From Nitrospirota bacterium (GTDB lineage: Bacteria; Nitrospirota; Thermodesulfovibrionia; UBA6902): a stretch of DNA of 8,919 bases. Under the pieces are notes generated by a model. The model worked only from the letters and a program-made list of their open reading frames with translations, was not told the origin of the DNA and did no database searches. The stretch spans positions 1 through 8,919 of the forward strand of contig WFVK01000032.1 of NCBI GenBank assembly GCA_015491705.1, read 5' to 3'. Each line of letters opens with the position of its first letter. Position 1 is the first letter of the stretch. Both the position numbers and the translations under genes were made by a program. Below are positions 6,145 through 8,919 of the stretch, one piece after another.

Positions 6145-8384
6145 TGGAAAAGAAGATCGGAGTTTATATTTGCAAAGGCTGCGACATTGCAAATGCAGTT
6201 GAAATAGAAAAACTGGAAGAAGTCGCTGTAAAGGAACATCAGATACCCGTATGCAAATCGCATGACGCACTGTGCAGTCCCGAGGGGCTTGATCTGATCA
6301 AAAACGACATAAGCGCAGAGGGTGTAAACACGATAGTCATCGCCGCCTGCTCGCCGAGGGTGAAGTACAGGGAGTTCAGCTTCCCCGGGAATGTTGTTGA
6401 ACGGTCGAATATAAGGGAGTTTGTCGCATGGACCCAGGAACCCAAGACCGAAGACACACAGGCGCTGGCCGAGGACTATATGAGGATAGGAATTACAAAG
6501 GCGAAAAACTGCGAACTCCCGGAGCCGTTTCTGCTCGAAGAAATGGACAAATCCGTACTGGTCATCGGCGGCGGAATCTCGGGGATGACCTCCGCGCTCG
6601 GCGCTGCTGATGCGGGCTACAACGTCATCCTGGTGGAAAAACAGGAGGAACTGGGCGGCTGGGCCAAAAAGATGCACAGGCAGTTGCCCCAGAGCTACCC
6701 ATTTGAGTCACCGGAGAAACCGACGGTCAACGATACCATTGACAAGGTGAAGGGCCATTCCAACATAAAGGTCTTCACTTCCTCGGAGATAGAAAAGATA
6801 GCCGGTGTGCCGGGCATGTATGACGTATCCATAAAGACCGCTGGCGGCACAGAGCAGGTCAAGGCAGGCTCTGTCATACTGGCTGCCGGCTGGAAGCCGT
6901 ATGACGCTTCCAGGCTGGAGCATCTCGGCTACGGCAAGTGCGAGAACGTTATAACGAATATACAGATGGAGGAGATAGCCGCTGAAGGCGGTATTACAAG
7001 ACCTTCCGACGGCAGGAAGGCGAAGAGGGTGGCATTTATCCAGTGCGCGGGTTCAAGGGATGCCAACCACCTTCCTTACTGTTCCTCTGTCTGCTGTCTC
7101 ACCTCGTTAAAGCAGGCATCCTACGTAAGGGAAAGCGACCCCGATGCAATCGCCTATATCCTGTACAAGGACATGAGAACCCCGGGCCAGTATGAGCTGT
7201 TTTATAAAAAGATGCAGGATGACCCAGGGATCATGCTTACAAAGGGTGAAGTCGTTGATGTCACCGAGGGCGCCAACGGCAACCTGGAGATCACGCTGAA
7301 GGATACTTTCCTCGGAGAAAGCATAAAGCTCGAGGCGGATCTCGTCGTACTTGCGACGGGCATGGTGCCCAACACAACCATAGAGTCCGACGTTCTTGCA
7401 GAGTGGAAAAAGAAATTCGACGAGCAGCTCGCGGCATCAGGAGGCAAGCCGGATCCGAACGCCCCGCTTGAGCCGCACAAGGTGCCGAATATCCTTCACC
7501 TTGAATACAGGCAGGGCCCCGAGCTTCCCCAGCTTACAGAGGCATACGGGTATCCGGACTCAAACTACATATGCTTTCAGTATGAAACGCGCAGGACCGG
7601 CATTTATGCGGCGGGCAGCATAAGGCAGCCCATGCACATGCTCGGCAGCATAGAGGATGCAATGGGCGCAAGCCTGAAGGCCATACAGTGTATCGAGGCC
7701 ACGGCGAACGGCTATGCAGTGCATCCGAGGGCATGGGATCAGACCTATCCCGAGGTCAATCTCCAGAAGTGCACCTCATGCAAGAGATGTACGGAGGAGT
7801 GTCCCTTCGGTGCAATTGAAGAAGATGAGAAAGGTACGCCGTTTCACAAGATGACGCGCTGCCGCAGGTGCGGTACATGTCTCGGCTCCTGCCCTGAAAG
7901 GGTCATCAACTTCAAGGATTTCAGCATCAACATGATATCCTCGATGTTCAAGTCACTGGATGTCCCGGAAGAGGGGCTGAGGCTTATCGGGCTTGCATGC
8001 GAAAACGACGCATATCCGGCGCTGGATTCGCTTGCGCTCAACCGTTCCAGGATGAACCCTGCATACAGGTTCGTTCCCGTCAGATGCCTCGGCAACCTCA
8101 ACCTCGCTTGGATCGCCGATGCCCTGTCCAGGGGAATCGACGGGATGATCCTGCTGGGATGCAAGTTCGGCGAAAACTACCAGTGCCATTTTGTAAGAGG
8201 CAGTGAACTCGCCAATGAGAGACTGGGCAAGCTCCAGGAGACACTCGGAAGGCTCATGCTCGAACCCGAAAGGGTGAAACTGGTTCAGCTTTCCATACAG
8301 GAATACGACATGCTGCCCGGGATACTGGATGAATTTGCGGACGAGCTGGCCGAGATGGACCCGAATCCGTTTAAAGAGTTTTAA
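6144..8384 (+). CDS. qmoB: Quinone-interacting membrane-bound oxidoreductase, subunit QmoB (HdrA-like with MvhD-like tail)
   Basis: Second HdrA-related flavoprotein of the Qmo complex, 746 residues. Order of parts: an HdrA-type N-terminal domain (about 1-125) with CKGC (Cys10, Cys13), Cys44 and Cys69; an FAD domain opening with VLVIGGGISGM (138-148) and continuing with AAGWKPYD (247-254), QCAGSRD (300-306) and ATGMVPN (404-410); two ferredoxin [4Fe-4S] sets, Cys543/546/549/553 and Cys573/576/579/583; and a C-terminal domain (about 612-735) resembling the MvhD/FrhD delta subunit, with Cys619, Cys648, Cys673 and Cys681 as likely [2Fe-2S] ligands. The MvhD-like tail is the basis of proposals that Qmo accepts electrons from a soluble donor as well as menaquinol. 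GGGGAGG (6129-6135), inside the qmoA end, precedes the start with an 8-base spacer. The middle region is clearly paralogous to QmoA. Confidence 0.95.
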   Translation: MEKKIGVYICKGCDIANAVEIEKLEEVAVKEHQIPVCKSHDALCSPEGLDLIKNDISAEGVNTIVIAACSPRVKYREFSFPGNVVERSNIREFVAWTQEPKTEDTQALAEDYMRIGITKAKNCELPEPFLLEEMDKSVLVIGGGISGMTSALGAADAGYNVILVEKQEELGGWAKKMHRQLPQSYPFESPEKPTVNDTIDKVKGHSNIKVFTSSEIEKIAGVPGMYDVSIKTAGGTEQVKAGSVILAAGWKPYDASRLEHLGYGKCENVITNIQMEEIAAEGGITRPSDGRKAKRVAFIQCAGSRDANHLPYCSSVCCLTSLKQASYVRESDPDAIAYILYKDMRTPGQYELFYKKMQDDPGIMLTKGEVVDVTEGANGNLEITLKDTFLGESIKLEADLVVLATGMVPNTTIESDVLAEWKKKFDEQLAASGGKPDPNAPLEPHKVPNILHLEYRQGPELPQLTEAYGYPDSNYICFQYETRRTGIYAAGSIRQPMHMLGSIEDAMGASLKAIQCIEATANGYAVHPRAWDQTYPEVNLQKCTSCKRCTEECPFGAIEEDEKGTPFHKMTRCRRCGTCLGSCPERVINFKDFSINMISSMFKSLDVPEEGLRLIGLACENDAYPALDSLALNRSRMNPAYRFVPVRCLGNLNLAWIADALSRGIDGMILLGCKFGENYQCHFVRGSELANERLGKLQETLGRLMLEPERVKLVQLSIQEYDMLPGILDEFADELAEMDPNPFKEF

Positions 8385-8398
8385 CTGTTGAAGATAAA

Positions 8399-8445
8399 GT
8401 GTAAGAGCTGGTGTAAGTGAGAAAACCGGTACTGACAAACTGACA
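8399..8445. repeat. Short direct repeats in the qmoB-qmoC gap
   Basis: The 101-base gap holds GTGTAAG twice (8399-8405 and 8411-8417, period 12) and ACTGACA twice (8431-8437 and 8439-8445, period 8). There is no strong hairpin or terminator, so read-through from qmoB into qmoC is likely. The repeats may be chance. Confidence 0.25.
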
Positions 8446-8485
8446 CTCAAAAAATCTGTGGTCGAAATGACTTATGGAGGAATAA

Positions 8486-8919
8486 ATGGTCGATGCAACA
8501 TTAGTAAAACCTGATCTGGATTTTGTAAAGGGAGTTATTGCCGCAGGGGGCGAATCCCTGAAGAAGTGTTACCAGTGTGCTACCTGCACAGTGGTCTGTA
8601 ATGTCACCCCTGAGGAAAATCCTTTTCCCAGAAAGGAGATGGTCTGGGCGCAGTGGGGGTTGAAGGAAAAATTCCAGGGCAACCCGGATGTGTGGCTGTG
8701 CCACCAGTGCAATGACTGCACGGCGTATTGCCCGAGGGGTGCAAAGCCCGGAGAGGTGCTGGGGGCAATAAGAAAACAGAGCATCAGGCAGTATTCCGCG
8801 CCGGGCTCCCTGGTAGACATAGTAAATGACAAAAAGTTCATGGCCCTCCTGTTTATAGCGCCAGCCATTCTCCTGGCGGCGGTTATCGCCGCCTTCGGCA
8901 ATTTCGGAATTCCCGAGGG
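8486..8919 (+). CDS. qmoC: Quinone-interacting membrane-bound oxidoreductase, subunit QmoC (partial, 3' end beyond window)
   Basis: N-terminal part of the membrane subunit of Qmo; 144 codons are visible and the frame is still open at the window edge. The HdrC-like part has two [4Fe-4S] sets, Cys28/31/34/38 and Cys72/75/78/82, each in a C-X2-C-X2-C-X3-C pattern. A hydrophobic stretch at about residues 119-137 is the first predicted membrane segment, as expected from the HdrC-HdrE fusion in this family; the heme b-binding, quinone-reactive part should follow outside the window. Start: ATG 8486 follows TGGAGG (8475-8480) with a 5-base spacer. QmoC is taken to exchange electrons with menaquinol and pass them to QmoA/QmoB. 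The membrane segment argues against a soluble HdrC, the arrangement used with HdrB in Gram-positive sulfate reducers. Confidence 0.93.
   Translation, partial: MVDATLVKPDLDFVKGVIAAGGESLKKCYQCATCTVVCNVTPEENPFPRKEMVWAQWGLKEKFQGNPDVWLCHQCNDCTAYCPRGAKPGEVLGAIRKQSIRQYSAPGSLVDIVNDKKFMALLFIAPAILLAAVIAAFGNFGIPE

Noticed and set aside
4879..8384. Calling qmoA/qmoB methanogen-type heterodisulfide reductase HdrA
   Set aside because: Both are HdrA-related, but the sizes, the MvhD-like tail, and the aprBA and qmoC neighbours fit Qmo.
1..8919. A wholly new biological system in this window
   Set aside because: Every gene belongs to a known sulfate-respiration or nucleotide-metabolism family; only the gene linkage and the non-coding gaps look potentially undescribed.

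Overview
The window is a dissimilatory sulfate-reduction gene cluster. All genes lie on the + strand, in the order adk - sat - aprB - aprA - qmoA - qmoB - qmoC (3' end cut by the window edge). The six complete genes and the partial seventh read as intact, with family cysteine and nucleotide-binding motifs in place. I saw no pseudogene, mobile element, CRISPR array, tRNA or rRNA.

Organism: a strictly anaerobic sulfate-reducing bacterium. The sat-aprBA-qmoABC order and the AprA/AprB sequences resemble the classical bacterial sulfate-reducer type. Heavy use of AGG for arginine and ATA for isoleucine, strong AGGAGG-type ribosome binding sites and moderate GC make a Nitrospirota (Thermodesulfovibrionia-like) lineage my first guess. 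Desulfobacterota is the main alternative. The taxonomic call is inference, about 60 percent.

Layout: 1-164 is a leader with no gene. adk (165-818) encodes adenylate kinase with a four-cysteine metal site in the lid. Then come sat (851-2065), a structured 175-base gap, aprB (2241-2660) and aprA (about 2677-4686). A 192-base gap follows that holds a strong terminator-like hairpin and other possible RNA pairing. qmoA (4879-6144) overlaps qmoB (6144-8384) by one base, and after a 101-base gap qmoC starts at 8486 and runs off the end.

How the genes work together: Sat makes APS and pyrophosphate from sulfate and ATP. AprBA reduces APS to sulfite and AMP. QmoABC passes electrons from the menaquinone pool, possibly together with a second soluble donor, to AprBA. 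Adk turns the AMP plus ATP into two ADP. The cluster therefore covers sulfate activation, the first reduction, its electron supply and the disposal of AMP. Pyrophosphatase and the dsr sulfite-reduction genes are not in the window.

The enzymes themselves are well-known families. What deserves a second look is the adk linkage and the non-coding architecture: the aprA-qmoA gap, with a possible attenuator and a long-range stem, and the sat-aprB gap, with a palindrome and repeated octamers.
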